A program made the translations under genes and the position numbers. A stretch of 13,800 bases of DNA from an uncultured Campylobacter sp. Lineage in GTDB: Bacteria; Campylobacterota; Campylobacteria; Campylobacterales; Campylobacteraceae. Under the pieces are notes generated by a model, which ran no database searches, had not been told where the DNA came from, and saw nothing but the letters and a program-made list of their open reading frames with translations. The first letter of the stretch is position 1. Every line of letters begins with the position of its first letter. The stretch covers positions 1 to 13,800 of the forward strand of contig CALEHZ010000306.1 in NCBI GenBank assembly GCA_937875715.1, read 5' to 3'. Positions 1 through 7,661 of the stretch are shown one piece after another.

Positions 1-91
1 AGCGCCCACTCAACGAGTGCGTAGCAAAAAGCTGAGCCAGCCTATAAAAAGAATTTTCAGAAAATTCAATAAAATAATTAAGGATTAAAAC
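1..91. other. Upstream edge: possible 3' end of a truncated gene and argC leader
   Basis: No complete gene fits here. Two plus-strand reading frames are open from the window edge. One ends at TGA 33-35 (last residues NECVAKS). The other ends at TAA 86-88, three bases before the argC start (last residues RKFNKIIKD). Either could be the tail of an upstream gene, and the sequence does not decide. The second would read through a perfect AT-rich inverted repeat at 52-67 (AATTTTCAGAAAATTC, odd centre), which resembles the intergenic palindromes seen elsewhere in the window, so the first is slightly more likely. TATAAA at 43-48 is a possible but unconvincing -10 box for argC. Confidence 0.3.
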
Positions 92-1102
92 ATGATAAAA
101 GTAGGAATTTTGGGTGTCAGCGGCTACACAGGACTCGAGCTTGTAAAAATTATTTTAAATCACAGCGAGTTTAAGCTAACATACGCAGGGGCAAGCAGCG
201 AAGGCAAAATAGATGAGATTTTTCCGCAGCTAAAAGGCGTGTGTGATTTAAAAGTGGAAAAAGCTGATGTAAATGAGATCAAATCACGCTGTGATCTTGT
301 TTTTACCGCACTGCCACATATGGAAAGTATGAAATACATAAAAGAGCTTAGAACTAGCGTAAAAATCGTGGATTTATCGGCTGATTACCGTATTTCTTAT
401 AGAGCTTATAAGGCAAATTATGGCGAGCATTTAGACAAAGAGGGCTTAAAACTAGCCAAGTATATAATCCCAGAAATAAACGGCAAAGATGCTACAAAAA
501 CAAGCCTTATAGCAAATCCAGGCTGCTATCCTACTGCTTCGCTTTTAGCCCTTGCGCCCTTTGCGCCACTAATAAACGATAAAAACGGCGTTTTTATAGA
601 TGCAAAAAGCGGAGTAAGTGGCGCTGGCAAGGGGCTTAAAGAAAGCTCACATTTCATTAGTGCAAACGAAAACGCAAACGCCTACTCGCCACTAACACAC
701 CGCCATGCAGTTGAAATAAAAGAGCATTTTGAGAGTTTATCTGGGCTTGAGACACAGATTTGCTTTGTGCCACATTTGCTGCCACTAAGCCGTGGAATGC
801 TCGCTACTTGCTATTTCACACTTAGTCCTGAGTTTAAAGACACAAGACCGCTTGAGAGTCTTAAAAAATTCTACAAAGGACATGAATTTATTAGAGTTTG
901 TGATGCGCCGCCAAGTATCAAAAATGTGGCTGGCACACACTTTTGCGATCTTTATGTCATGAAAAGTGGCGATAAGATGGTGGTTTTTAGCGCAATTGAT
1001 AATTTGCTTCGAGGGGCTAGCTCACAGGCTGTGGCAAATGCTAATCTAATGTGTGGGATTGATGAATACACCGCACTTCCAAGGATAGCAAGCTTTGTTT
1101 AA
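92..1102 (+). CDS. argC: N-acetyl-gamma-glutamyl-phosphate reductase (ArgC)
   Basis: Catalyses the NADPH-dependent reduction of N-acetyl-glutamyl-5-phosphate to N-acetylglutamate semialdehyde, the third step of arginine biosynthesis, in the cytoplasm. The 336-residue product has the normal family length. The N-terminal Rossmann dinucleotide-binding loop is GVSGYTG at residues 8-14. The catalytic cysteine is Cys145 in the family signature NPGCYPT (142-148). The probable catalytic histidine lies in THRHAVEI (202-209, most likely His205). The C-terminal GTHFCDLYV and DNLLRGASSQAV segments are also typical. The ATG at 92 follows AAGGA at 80-84. No other arg gene is visible. The next gene overlaps its stop codon by 8 nt, so the two are probably translationally coupled. 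Confidence 0.96.
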   Translation: MIKVGILGVSGYTGLELVKIILNHSEFKLTYAGASSEGKIDEIFPQLKGVCDLKVEKADVNEIKSRCDLVFTALPHMESMKYIKELRTSVKIVDLSADYRISYRAYKANYGEHLDKEGLKLAKYIIPEINGKDATKTSLIANPGCYPTASLLALAPFAPLINDKNGVFIDAKSGVSGAGKGLKESSHFISANENANAYSPLTHRHAVEIKEHFESLSGLETQICFVPHLLPLSRGMLATCYFTLSPEFKDTRPLESLKKFYKGHEFIRVCDAPPSIKNVAGTHFCDLYVMKSGDKMVVFSAIDNLLRGASSQAVANANLMCGIDEYTALPRIASFV

Positions 1103-1832
1103 GATTAACGCTGATGCTATTTTTTTAAGCGATGCGCATGAAAACACGAACAAAAAGAATTTTTTGAATTTTCTAAAAGCGCTAAAAAATGGCAAAATTG
1201 CCTTGCCAAGCCAGATTTTCTTGCTTGGCGATATGTTTGATTATCTTTCAATCACTACTTATTCACAGCAGTTTTATGGCGAATATATCAGCATTTTAAA
1301 CGAGCTTAGCGCTAAAACGCAGATCTTTTATTTTGAGGGAAATCACGATTTTAATTTGGCTGAAATTTTGCCAAATTGTAAGGTTTTTAGCATTGAGGCT
1401 CAGCCTGTAAGATTTGAATTTTATGAAAAAAGCCTAGATATTAAAAAAAGCGTGGATATCGCTCATGGCGATATTTTTTTGCCTTTTATTACGCAAATTG
1501 CGCTTAAAATTTTAAGAAATAAAATGCTTTTAAGCTTTTTGAATTTTTTGGATTCTGCTTTGAAATTTACGATTTCACGCAGAATTTTACAAAAACAAAT
1601 GCATAAAAAGCTTGATTATAAAATTATAAATTTTAAAGATTTTGTAAGCTTACGGCTTAAAAAATTCAGCGCCGATATCGTTATAGAAGGACACTGGCAT
1701 CAAAATCAAAGTTTTGAAATAGAAAATAAATTTTATATAAATTTGCCTAGTTTTGCGTGCGAACAAAGTTTTTTTGTGCTACAATTCGCGGATTCAAAAA
1801 TTCAAATCCTAAAAAGGAGCCTAAATGTTTGA
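1095..1832 (+). CDS. Calcineurin-like metallophosphoesterase, possible UDP-2,3-diacylglucosamine hydrolase (LpxH/LpxJ-like)
   Basis: All five metal-binding blocks of the metallophosphoesterase fold are visible in order in this 245-residue protein: D13-x-H15 (FLSDAHE), GDMFD 45-49, GNHD 82-85, HGD 124-126 and GHWH 199-202. A two-metal centre that hydrolyses a phosphoester or pyrophosphate is therefore well supported, but the substrate is not. The length and motif spacing resemble LpxH-type enzymes that cleave UDP-2,3-diacylglucosamine to lipid X. As I recall, Campylobacterota lack classical LpxH and use a metallophosphoesterase called LpxJ. The stretch 130-165 is hydrophobic and basic, which would suit membrane association. 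Translation probably starts at TTG 1095, inside the end of argC, with AAGGA at 1081-1085, because no later start keeps the DxH motif. The last 8 nt overlap cheV. A homologue sits just before cheV in C. jejuni, from memory. Confidence 0.75.
   Translation: MFKINADAIFLSDAHENTNKKNFLNFLKALKNGKIALPSQIFLLGDMFDYLSITTYSQQFYGEYISILNELSAKTQIFYFEGNHDFNLAEILPNCKVFSIEAQPVRFEFYEKSLDIKKSVDIAHGDIFLPFITQIALKILRNKMLLSFLNFLDSALKFTISRRILQKQMHKKLDYKIINFKDFVSLRLKKFSADIVIEGHWHQNQSFEIENKFYINLPSFACEQSFFVLQFADSKIQILKRSLNV
1777..1785 (+). promoter_or_regulatory. Extended -10 promoter for cheV-cheA-cheW
   Basis: TGCTACAAT at 1777-1785 is an extended -10 box (TG-N-TACAAT) preceded by a T-rich run (1769-1776), the pattern expected for the Campylobacter housekeeping sigma factor, which shows little -35 conservation. 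Transcription would start near 1792, giving a leader of about 33 nt that carries the strong AAGGAG site (1814-1819) of cheV. The box lies inside the coding sequence of the preceding metallophosphoesterase. The same nine bases occur before the chemoreceptor gene at 9107-9115, and a one-base variant occurs before pyrG. Confidence 0.6.
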
Positions 1833-2805
1833 TGATAATGTCTTAAAAACAGGCTCAGGAGAGATGGAGCTCGTTGATTTTCGTATCCTTAAAAAAGGTA
1901 AAGAACCGGGCAATGTTTATGAAGGAATTTACGGAGTAAATGTTGCGAAGGTCAAGGAAATCATCAAAATGCCAAGTCTTACTGAGCTGCCTGGAACACC
2001 TGAGTATATCGAAGGAATTTTTGACCTTCGTGGTGTGGTAATTCCAGTTGTTAATCTTGCTCGTTGGATGGGCATAGATCCGCCTACTGAGCGTATTTTA
2101 AAGCCACGCGTAATCATCTCTGAATTTTCTAATATCTACATTGGATTTATAGTCCATGAAGCAAAGAGAATCCGTAGAATTAACTGGAAAAACATAGAAC
2201 CAGCGAATTTTTCTGGTAGTGCTGGTGCTGGTGGTGCTTTGGATAAAAGCAAAATTACAGGCGTTACTCGCATTGAAAATGACGATGTATTGCTTATTTT
2301 AGACTTAGAAAGTATTGTTCAAGAACTAGGTATTTATCAGCCAAAAATGGACATCGACACTACTGATTTTCAGCATATCGATGGACTTGCCTTGGTGCTT
2401 GATGATAGCATGACAGCACGCCATCTTGTAAGCGATGCTTTAAGCAAAATGGGCTTAAAGGTGCTTGAGGCAAAAGACGGCGTAGAGGGCTTAGAAAAGC
2501 TAAATGAGCTTTATGAGCTTTATGGAGATAGAATAGCTGAAAATCTAAAGGTTATAATTAGCGATGTTGAGATGCCACAAATGGATGGAATGCACTTTAC
2601 AGCGATAATTAAGGCTGATAAGAGATTTGCTAATGTTCCACTTTTGTTTAACTCATCAATTAGTAATCAATTCAGTGAATCACAAGGCAAACAAGTAGGT
2701 GGCGATGGCTATCTAACAAAATTCAATGCTACTCAGCTATATAATGAAGTAAGCCGTGTGGTAAATGAGTATAAAAAACAACAACAAGGAGGCGCAAATG
2801 GATGA
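1825..2805 (+). CDS. cheV: Chemotaxis coupling protein CheV (CheW domain plus receiver domain)
   Basis: A 326-residue scaffold protein that links chemoreceptors to CheA and carries its own phosphorylatable receiver. The CheW-like domain spans about residues 14-170 and contains the typical loop GIFDLRGVVIPVVNL (64-78). The receiver domain spans about 187-315, with acidic pair Asp193-Asp194, phospho-acceptor Asp247 (SDVEMPQMDG), Ser277 in the usual Thr/Ser position and Lys299. It is therefore intact and should accept phosphate from CheA, which in CheV proteins is thought to tune adaptation or drain phosphate. The ATG is preceded by AAGGAG with 5-nt spacing. The start overlaps the upstream gene by 8 nt, and the end overlaps cheA by 8 nt (ATGGATGA), so CheV and CheA synthesis is probably coupled. 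Confidence 0.95.
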   Translation: MFDDNVLKTGSGEMELVDFRILKKGKEPGNVYEGIYGVNVAKVKEIIKMPSLTELPGTPEYIEGIFDLRGVVIPVVNLARWMGIDPPTERILKPRVIISEFSNIYIGFIVHEAKRIRRINWKNIEPANFSGSAGAGGALDKSKITGVTRIENDDVLLILDLESIVQELGIYQPKMDIDTTDFQHIDGLALVLDDSMTARHLVSDALSKMGLKVLEAKDGVEGLEKLNELYELYGDRIAENLKVIISDVEMPQMDGMHFTAIIKADKRFANVPLLFNSSISNQFSESQGKQVGGDGYLTKFNATQLYNEVSRVVNEYKKQQQGGANG

Positions 2806-5212
2806 TATGCAAGAATTGTTAGAAGACTTTCTGGTTGAATCTTTTGAGCTAATTGAGCAAATAGACCACGATCTAGTTGAGCTTGAGACAAATCCAGAAG
2901 ATCTTGATTTATTAAATAGAATTTTCCGTGTTGCGCACACAGTTAAGGGTAGTTCATCATTTTTAAACTTTAATATTTTAACTGAGCTTACTCACCACAT
3001 GGAAGATGTGCTAAATAAAGCACGTCACGGCGAGCTAAAAATCACAGCTGATATCATGGATGTGGTATTAAAATCAGTAGATATGATGAAAAACCTACTA
3101 TTTAGCATCAGAGACAATGGTAGTGATAGTGCAGCTGGCATAGATATAACTGATATGTGTAAATTGCTAACTGATCTTAGCGAAGGCAAAGGCGTAGCCG
3201 CAGCAGCTCCAGCACCAGCAGCAGCCGCCCCAGCTGCCCAGCCAGCACCAGCACCTGCAGCACCAGCTGTTGCTGATATACCGCCATCTGCTATACCAGA
3301 GGGCGTAGATCCAAACACTCTAAGTGATGATCAAGTAAATGCTGAAATTGAGCGTTTATTAAAAGTTCGCAAAGCAGAAGATGAAGCAAGATGGGCTGCA
3401 AAAGCAGCAGGCGGCGAAACACCAGCTGCTGCTCCAGCAGCAGAAGCTTCAGCAGCACCAGAGGCACCAGCACCTGCTCCACAAGCACCTGCAACACCTA
3501 CTCCACAGGCAGCACCAGCTGCAAAACCAGCTGCTAAACCAGCAGGTGATGCAAGCGGAGCTGCACCAGCAAAAGCAAGCTCAGCTGCTATGGATCAAAC
3601 AATTCGTGTTGAGGTTGGCAGATTAGACTATCTAATGAACCTTGTTGGTGAGCTAGTTTTAAGCAAAAACCGCTTGCTTACAATCTATAATGATGTTGAA
3701 GAGCGCTATGATGGAGAGCAATTCCTTGAAGAGCTAAACCAAGTTGTTTCATCTCTAAGCTTAGTTACAACAGATGTTCAACTAGCCGTGATGAAAACAA
3801 GAATGCAGCCAATTGCTAAGGTATTTAATAAATTCCCTCGTGTTGTTCGTGATATAGCAAGAGATTTGAATAAACAAATTGACCTTGAGATTAGCGGTGA
3901 GGAAACAGAGCTTGATAAATCAATCGTTGAAGAAATCGGCGATCCGCTAACTCACATTATTCGCAATTCATGCGACCATGGAGTTGAAAGTCCAGAGGAT
4001 CGTAAGGCAGCTGGCAAACCTGAAAAAGGTATAATTCAGTTAAAAGCGTATAATGAAGGCAATCATATCGTAATTGAAATCGTAGATGATGGTAAAGGTA
4101 TGGATGCTGATGCGATTCGTGTAAAGGCTATTGAAAAAGGACTTATTACTGAGCACGAAGCCGACACTATGAGCAATAAAGAAATATTTTCTATAATCTT
4201 TAAGCCTGGTTTTTCTATGGCTAAAAAGCTTACAAATATTTCTGGTCGTGGCGTTGGTATGGATGTCGTTAAGACAAATATTGAAAAACTTCACGGCATT
4301 ATTGATATAGACAGTGAGCTTGGCAAAGGAACTACGCTAAAATTAAAAATTCCTTTAACTCTAGCGATTATTCAATCGCTTCTAGTTGGAACGCAAGAAG
4401 AAATTTATGCTATTCCGCTAGCAAATGTAAATGAAACTGTGCGTGTGCCGGTTGATAATATTTACACAATCGAGGGCAAAAATGTTCTTCGTTTAAGAGA
4501 TGAGGTTTTAAGCCTTGTTCGCTTAAGCGATCTTTTTGGTGTAAAACAAGTGCTAGAAAGTGGCGATCAGACTTATGTAGTTGTTATTAGCGTGGCTGAG
4601 ACTAAGCTTGGAATTATAGTAGATAACCTAATCGGTCAAGAAGAAATCGTTATCAAATCTCTTGGTAACTATCTTTCTGGTATAAATGGAATAGCTGGTG
4701 GAACTATCCGTGGTGATGGTAGAGTTACGCTTATTATCGATGTTGGCGTGATTATGGATATGGCAAAAGAAGTAAAAGTCGATATCAAATCAAGCATGGC
4801 AAATGAAACAGCTGCTAAAGTAAAGGAAAAACCAGAAGATTATAAAGTGTTAGTTGTGGATGATTCAAAGATGGATAGAACGATAATCCGCAAATCTCTA
4901 ACCCCTACTGGAATTACGCTAGTTGAGGCTTGTGATGGCTTAGAAGCACTAAATATAATTAAATCTGGAGAACACGCCTTTGATGCTGTGTTAATTGATA
5001 TTGAAATGCCAAAAATGGATGGCTATACTCTTGCAGGTGAGATTCGCAAATACTCTAAATACCGCAATTTACCACTAATTGCAGTTACAAGTAGAACAAG
5101 CAAAAGTGACCGCTTAAGAGGTGTAGAGGTAGGAATGACTGAGTATATTACCAAACCATACTCAGCTGAATACCTTGAAAATGTTGTTCGCAAGAACATC
5201 AAGCTAGTATAA
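2798..5212 (+). CDS. cheA: Chemotaxis histidine kinase CheA with C-terminal receiver domain (CheAY)
   Basis: Central kinase of the chemotaxis array; it autophosphorylates and passes phosphate to receiver domains. From the chosen start the protein has 804 residues. The P1 phosphotransfer domain (about 1-130) has His47 in AHTVKGSSSF. Residues 134-263 are an Ala/Pro-rich linker with one helical charged island (about 166-203); I see no recognisable P2 CheY-binding domain. P3 dimerisation begins near 266. The P4 ATPase has the N box HIIRNSCDHG (386-395, Asn390), G1 DDGKGMD (430-436) and GRGVGMDVV (483-491). P5, CheW-like, spans about 523-660. The C-terminal receiver (682-800) has Asp688-Asp689, phospho-acceptor Asp734, Thr764 and Lys786. 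ATG 2798 is preferred over an in-frame ATG at 2765 because AAGGAGG lies at 2786-2792 and the upstream residues fall inside cheV. Fused receivers are usual for CheA in this phylum. Confidence 0.97.
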   Translation: MDDMQELLEDFLVESFELIEQIDHDLVELETNPEDLDLLNRIFRVAHTVKGSSSFLNFNILTELTHHMEDVLNKARHGELKITADIMDVVLKSVDMMKNLLFSIRDNGSDSAAGIDITDMCKLLTDLSEGKGVAAAAPAPAAAAPAAQPAPAPAAPAVADIPPSAIPEGVDPNTLSDDQVNAEIERLLKVRKAEDEARWAAKAAGGETPAAAPAAEASAAPEAPAPAPQAPATPTPQAAPAAKPAAKPAGDASGAAPAKASSAAMDQTIRVEVGRLDYLMNLVGELVLSKNRLLTIYNDVEERYDGEQFLEELNQVVSSLSLVTTDVQLAVMKTRMQPIAKVFNKFPRVVRDIARDLNKQIDLEISGEETELDKSIVEEIGDPLTHIIRNSCDHGVESPEDRKAAGKPEKGIIQLKAYNEGNHIVIEIVDDGKGMDADAIRVKAIEKGLITEHEADTMSNKEIFSIIFKPGFSMAKKLTNISGRGVGMDVVKTNIEKLHGIIDIDSELGKGTTLKLKIPLTLAIIQSLLVGTQEEIYAIPLANVNETVRVPVDNIYTIEGKNVLRLRDEVLSLVRLSDLFGVKQVLESGDQTYVVVISVAETKLGIIVDNLIGQEEIVIKSLGNYLSGINGIAGGTIRGDGRVTLIIDVGVIMDMAKEVKVDIKSSMANETAAKVKEKPEDYKVLVVDDSKMDRTIIRKSLTPTGITLVEACDGLEALNIIKSGEHAFDAVLIDIEMPKMDGYTLAGEIRKYSKYRNLPLIAVTSRTSKSDRLRGVEVGMTEYITKPYSAEYLENVVRKNIKLV
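3197..3586 (+). repeat. Low-complexity Ala/Pro-coding linker region inside cheA
   Basis: Two GCA/CCA-rich blocks (about 3197-3271 and 3416-3586) encode Ala/Pro-rich linkers made of short AP, AAP and PAAA units, separated by a non-repetitive stretch encoding a charged, probably helical segment. The triplet-like composition makes this region prone to in-frame length change. Other reading frames of the same bases give spurious Gln- or Leu-rich open frames that should not be annotated. Confidence 0.7.
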
Positions 5213-5222
5213 GGATAGTAAA

Positions 5223-5717
5223 ATGGATAAATTAAACGAAGTTTTACAAAAACAAAAGCAGCAAATGACAAATCCTATTCAAATTGACACTGATGAGGTG
5301 GAGCAATTAGTAGGATTTATCGTAGGCGAAGAGGAATTTGCGATTCCTATTCTTTATATTAAAGAAATTATTAAGCCTATAGAATTTACTCGTGTGCCTG
5401 GTGTGCCTGATTTTGTTTTAGGCGTGTTTAACATGCGTGGAAATGTAACGCCACTGATTGACTTGCGCATTATGTTTGGTGTGCAAAATCCAAAAATGAC
5501 AGACACTACTCGCTATATCGTAATGGTGTATGAGGATAATGTCGCAGGCTTTGTGATTGATCGCTTAACTGAGGCAATTCGTATGAAAAAGAGCAAAATT
5601 GACCAGCCGCCTGAGACACTTTTGCATGCAAAAGGTATGATTGCAGGAATCGGCAAGCGTGAAAATAACATTCTTACAATTTTAAAAGCCGAAGGGCTTT
5701 TAAAGCGAGATTTTTAA
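5223..5717 (+). CDS. cheW: Chemotaxis coupling protein CheW
   Basis: A 164-residue single-domain adaptor that bridges chemoreceptor tips and the P5 domain of CheA in the signalling array. The CheW fold spans about residues 26-160, with the receptor- and CheA-binding loop GVFNMRGNVTPLIDL (67-81) and a conserved VPGVPDFVLG lead-in (58-67). The first 22 residues are polar and Gln-rich and look like a flexible tail. AAGGA at 5211-5215 overlaps the cheA stop codon, and the gap to cheA is only 10 nt, so the gene is almost certainly co-transcribed with cheV and cheA. It resembles the CheW half of CheV but lacks a receiver domain. Confidence 0.95.
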   Translation: MDKLNEVLQKQKQQMTNPIQIDTDEVEQLVGFIVGEEEFAIPILYIKEIIKPIEFTRVPGVPDFVLGVFNMRGNVTPLIDLRIMFGVQNPKMTDTTRYIVMVYEDNVAGFVIDRLTEAIRMKKSKIDQPPETLLHAKGMIAGIGKRENNILTILKAEGLLKRDF

Positions 5718-5725
5718 GGATTTTT

Positions 5726-6349
5726 ATGATTAAGCTTTGTGTGTTTGATTTTGATAGCACTTTGATGGATGGCGAGACCATTACTTATTTTGGAAAAGTA
5801 GTAGGCAAAAGCGATGAAATCGGTGCTATCACCAAACGCGCAATGGCTGGCGAGCTTGATTTTTTTGAGAGTCTAAAAGCAAGAGTGGCATTTTTAAAAG
5901 GTGCTAAACTTGCTGATATCGAGCAAATAGCGCGTAATCTGCCTTTTATTACAGGTGCAGAAGAAATCGTAAAATATCTAAAAAATAAAGGTATTTTAGT
6001 AGCTGTTTTTTCGGGCGGCTATCATATCGCCACAGACCACGCACAAGAGCTACTTGGCTTTGATATAAATTTTGCAAATATACTTCATCACAAAGACGGA
6101 GTTTTAACAGGTGAGGTTGGCGGAGAGATGATGTTTGGCTTCTCAAAAGGGCAGATGCTTTGGCGCCTTCGCACTCTTTTAAATCTTAGCAAAGAAGAAG
6201 TAGCTGTCGTAGGCGATGGGGCAAATGATATTTCTATGTTTAAAGAGGCTGGTGTTTGCGTGGCATTTTGTGCTAATGAGATTTTAAAAAATTCAGCCAC
6301 TCACATAATAGAAAAAAAAGATTTGCGTGAGCTAAAAAATATTTTATAA
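5726..6349 (+). CDS. serB: Phosphoserine phosphatase SerB (HAD family)
   Basis: Hydrolyses L-phosphoserine to serine, the last step of the phosphorylated serine pathway. The 207-residue protein is a compact HAD-superfamily hydrolase without the N-terminal ACT-like domain of longer SerB enzymes. Motif I is FDFDSTLMDGE, with nucleophile Asp8 and acid/base Asp10. Motif II is the FSGG segment (Ser96). Motif III is Lys141 in SKGQML. Motif IV is VGDGANDISMF, with Asp164 and Asp168. The cap residues around 13-70 (MDGE, then a helical region) suit a small phosphoamino-acid substrate; a related HAD phosphatase with another substrate cannot be excluded. The start at 5726 follows AAGGA (5716-5720) at the cheW stop, 8 nt downstream, so it is probably the last gene of the tight cluster before a 95-bp gap. 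Confidence 0.88.
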   Translation: MIKLCVFDFDSTLMDGETITYFGKVVGKSDEIGAITKRAMAGELDFFESLKARVAFLKGAKLADIEQIARNLPFITGAEEIVKYLKNKGILVAVFSGGYHIATDHAQELLGFDINFANILHHKDGVLTGEVGGEMMFGFSKGQMLWRLRTLLNLSKEEVAVVGDGANDISMFKEAGVCVAFCANEILKNSATHIIEKKDLRELKNIL

Positions 6350-6351
6350 AG

Positions 6352-6424
6352 TGAATTTTATAAAATTCATTTTATAAAATATTTTATTTTGAATTTTATA
6401 AACTTTTGAATTTTATAAAATTCA
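6352..6424. repeat. Two perfect 18-bp palindromes in the serB-tal gap
   Basis: TGAATTTTATAAAATTCA occurs at 6352-6369 and 6407-6424, with a partial copy (GAATTTTATAAA) at 6391-6402. Each is its own reverse complement. They fill most of the 95-bp gap. The first could form an AU-only hairpin in the serB transcript but has no GC stem or clear U run, so it is not a classical terminator. The second ends 20 bases before the tal start codon and could affect access to the tal ribosome binding site. Confidence 0.85.
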
Positions 6425-6444
6425 AAAAATTCAAAGGGGCGAAA

Positions 6445-7620
6445 ATGGCTTTTTCATTGTGGTGCGATTTTATTGAAAAAGATTTTATTGAAAATGACTT
6501 TGTAAGTATGATAAAATCAGGCAAAATTACTGGTGCTACTACTAATCCAGCGATTTTTAAGTCTGCTTTTGAAAAAGAAAGCTATAAAAGCAGCATTAGC
6601 TCGTATATGGAGAAAAAACCTGCTAGCAAGGTCTATGAGTTGCTTTGTGCAAATGATGTAAAAATGGCAGCTTACAAGCTACTTACAAACTACGCAAATG
6701 GCGAAGACGGCTTTATAAGCATTGAAATTGAGCCAAATCATTTTGATGATGGAGTGCTAAGCATAAAAGAGGGCAAAAGGCTATTTAACCTAATCAAAAT
6801 GCCAAATGTGATGATAAAAATTCCAGCCAGCGAACAAGGAATTTACGCAATCAAAGAGCTTGTAAAAAGAGGCATAAATGTAAATGCTACCTTAGTTTTT
6901 AGCATTGAGCAGGTGCGTGCGTGCTTACAAGCTTTTGAAAAAGGCTTAAGCGCATATAGAAAACGTTTTGCCAATGCAAGAGAGCCAGAATGCGTAATAA
7001 GCGTGTTTGTAAGCCGCTTTGATAGAGAGCTAGGTGAGCAGCTAAAAGCAGCAGGACTAGATCCTATGAAGTATGGAATTTACAATGCTTGTAGGGCTTA
7101 TAAAGAAGTTGAAGCCTTTGGCTTACCAAATGTTAGAGCACTTTTTGCTAGCACAGGCGTTAAAGGTGGAAATGTTGCAGCTGATTATTATATCAAAGAA
7201 CTAGCTTTTGAACATAGCATAAACACAGCTCCGCTTGATGCCCTAAATGCTGTAAATGGCGAGATTAAAATCATCACTCCACCAAGTGGGGAGCTAATCG
7301 ATGGGTATTTTGCCAAAGCAAAAGATGCTGATATAGACTACGATAGAGTTTGTAAAAAACTATTTAATGATGGAATAGATGCGTTTAAAGCAGCTTATGC
7401 TAGCAGTTTAGAAACACTAGGCACAAGATTAAAAAGTCCAAATCCTACATCTAGCACAGATGATCTAGCCAAGAGTTTAGAAAACAGCGGCACAAAAAAT
7501 TCAAAAAAGCAATCAAAACATTTTAAATATTCAGACAATCCAGCCAAATTAGCAGCTCAGCTAGAAAATTCAAGCAGTAGCAAAAAAGATAAAAATTTCA
7601 AACAAGCAAAAAAATCATAA
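6445..7620 (+). CDS. tal: Transaldolase with extended C-terminal tail
   Basis: Transfers a dihydroxyacetone unit between sugar phosphates in the non-oxidative pentose phosphate pathway. The 391-residue product has the family signature GATTNPAIF (30-38) near the N-terminus and the Schiff-base lysine in the segment NVMIKIPAS (Lys125 most likely). The order of blocks (NATLVFS 147-153, SVFVSRFDRE 186-195, ASTGVKG 235-241) matches a TIM-barrel transaldolase. The enzyme core seems to end near residue 331; roughly 60 further residues are Ser/Lys/Asn-rich, low in complexity and probably disordered. I chose ATG 6445 because AGGGG (6435-6439) precedes it. An in-frame TTG at 6406 would only add residues encoded by an intergenic palindrome. 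Confidence 0.92.
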   Translation: MAFSLWCDFIEKDFIENDFVSMIKSGKITGATTNPAIFKSAFEKESYKSSISSYMEKKPASKVYELLCANDVKMAAYKLLTNYANGEDGFISIEIEPNHFDDGVLSIKEGKRLFNLIKMPNVMIKIPASEQGIYAIKELVKRGINVNATLVFSIEQVRACLQAFEKGLSAYRKRFANAREPECVISVFVSRFDRELGEQLKAAGLDPMKYGIYNACRAYKEVEAFGLPNVRALFASTGVKGGNVAADYYIKELAFEHSINTAPLDALNAVNGEIKIITPPSGELIDGYFAKAKDADIDYDRVCKKLFNDGIDAFKAAYASSLETLGTRLKSPNPTSSTDDLAKSLENSGTKNSKKQSKHFKYSDNPAKLAAQLENSSSSKKDKNFKQAKKS

Positions 7621-7661
7621 AATTCAATCTTTTTTGCTAAATATTTTAAAAGGAAAAAATT

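Noticed and set aside
2765..2797. Longer cheA start at ATG 2765
   Set aside because: It lies within cheV with no ribosome binding site, whereas ATG 2798 has AAGGAGG at 5-base spacing and begins the normal P1 sequence.
3025..3497. Minus-strand Ala/Gly- and Leu-rich open frames opposite cheA
   Set aside because: They arise from the compositional bias of the linker and lack any recognisable domain.
3381..3626. Gln/Leu/His-rich 81-residue open frame inside cheA
   Set aside because: It is a frame-shifted reading of the GCA/CCA-rich Ala/Pro linker, with no ribosome binding site.
6406..6444. Longer tal reading frame from TTG 6406
   Set aside because: The extra 13 residues are translated from the 18-bp intergenic palindrome, and a good AGGGG site directly precedes ATG 6445.
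6350..6444. Classical rho-independent terminator after serB
   Set aside because: The inverted repeats are almost purely A/T and are not followed by a clean T run.
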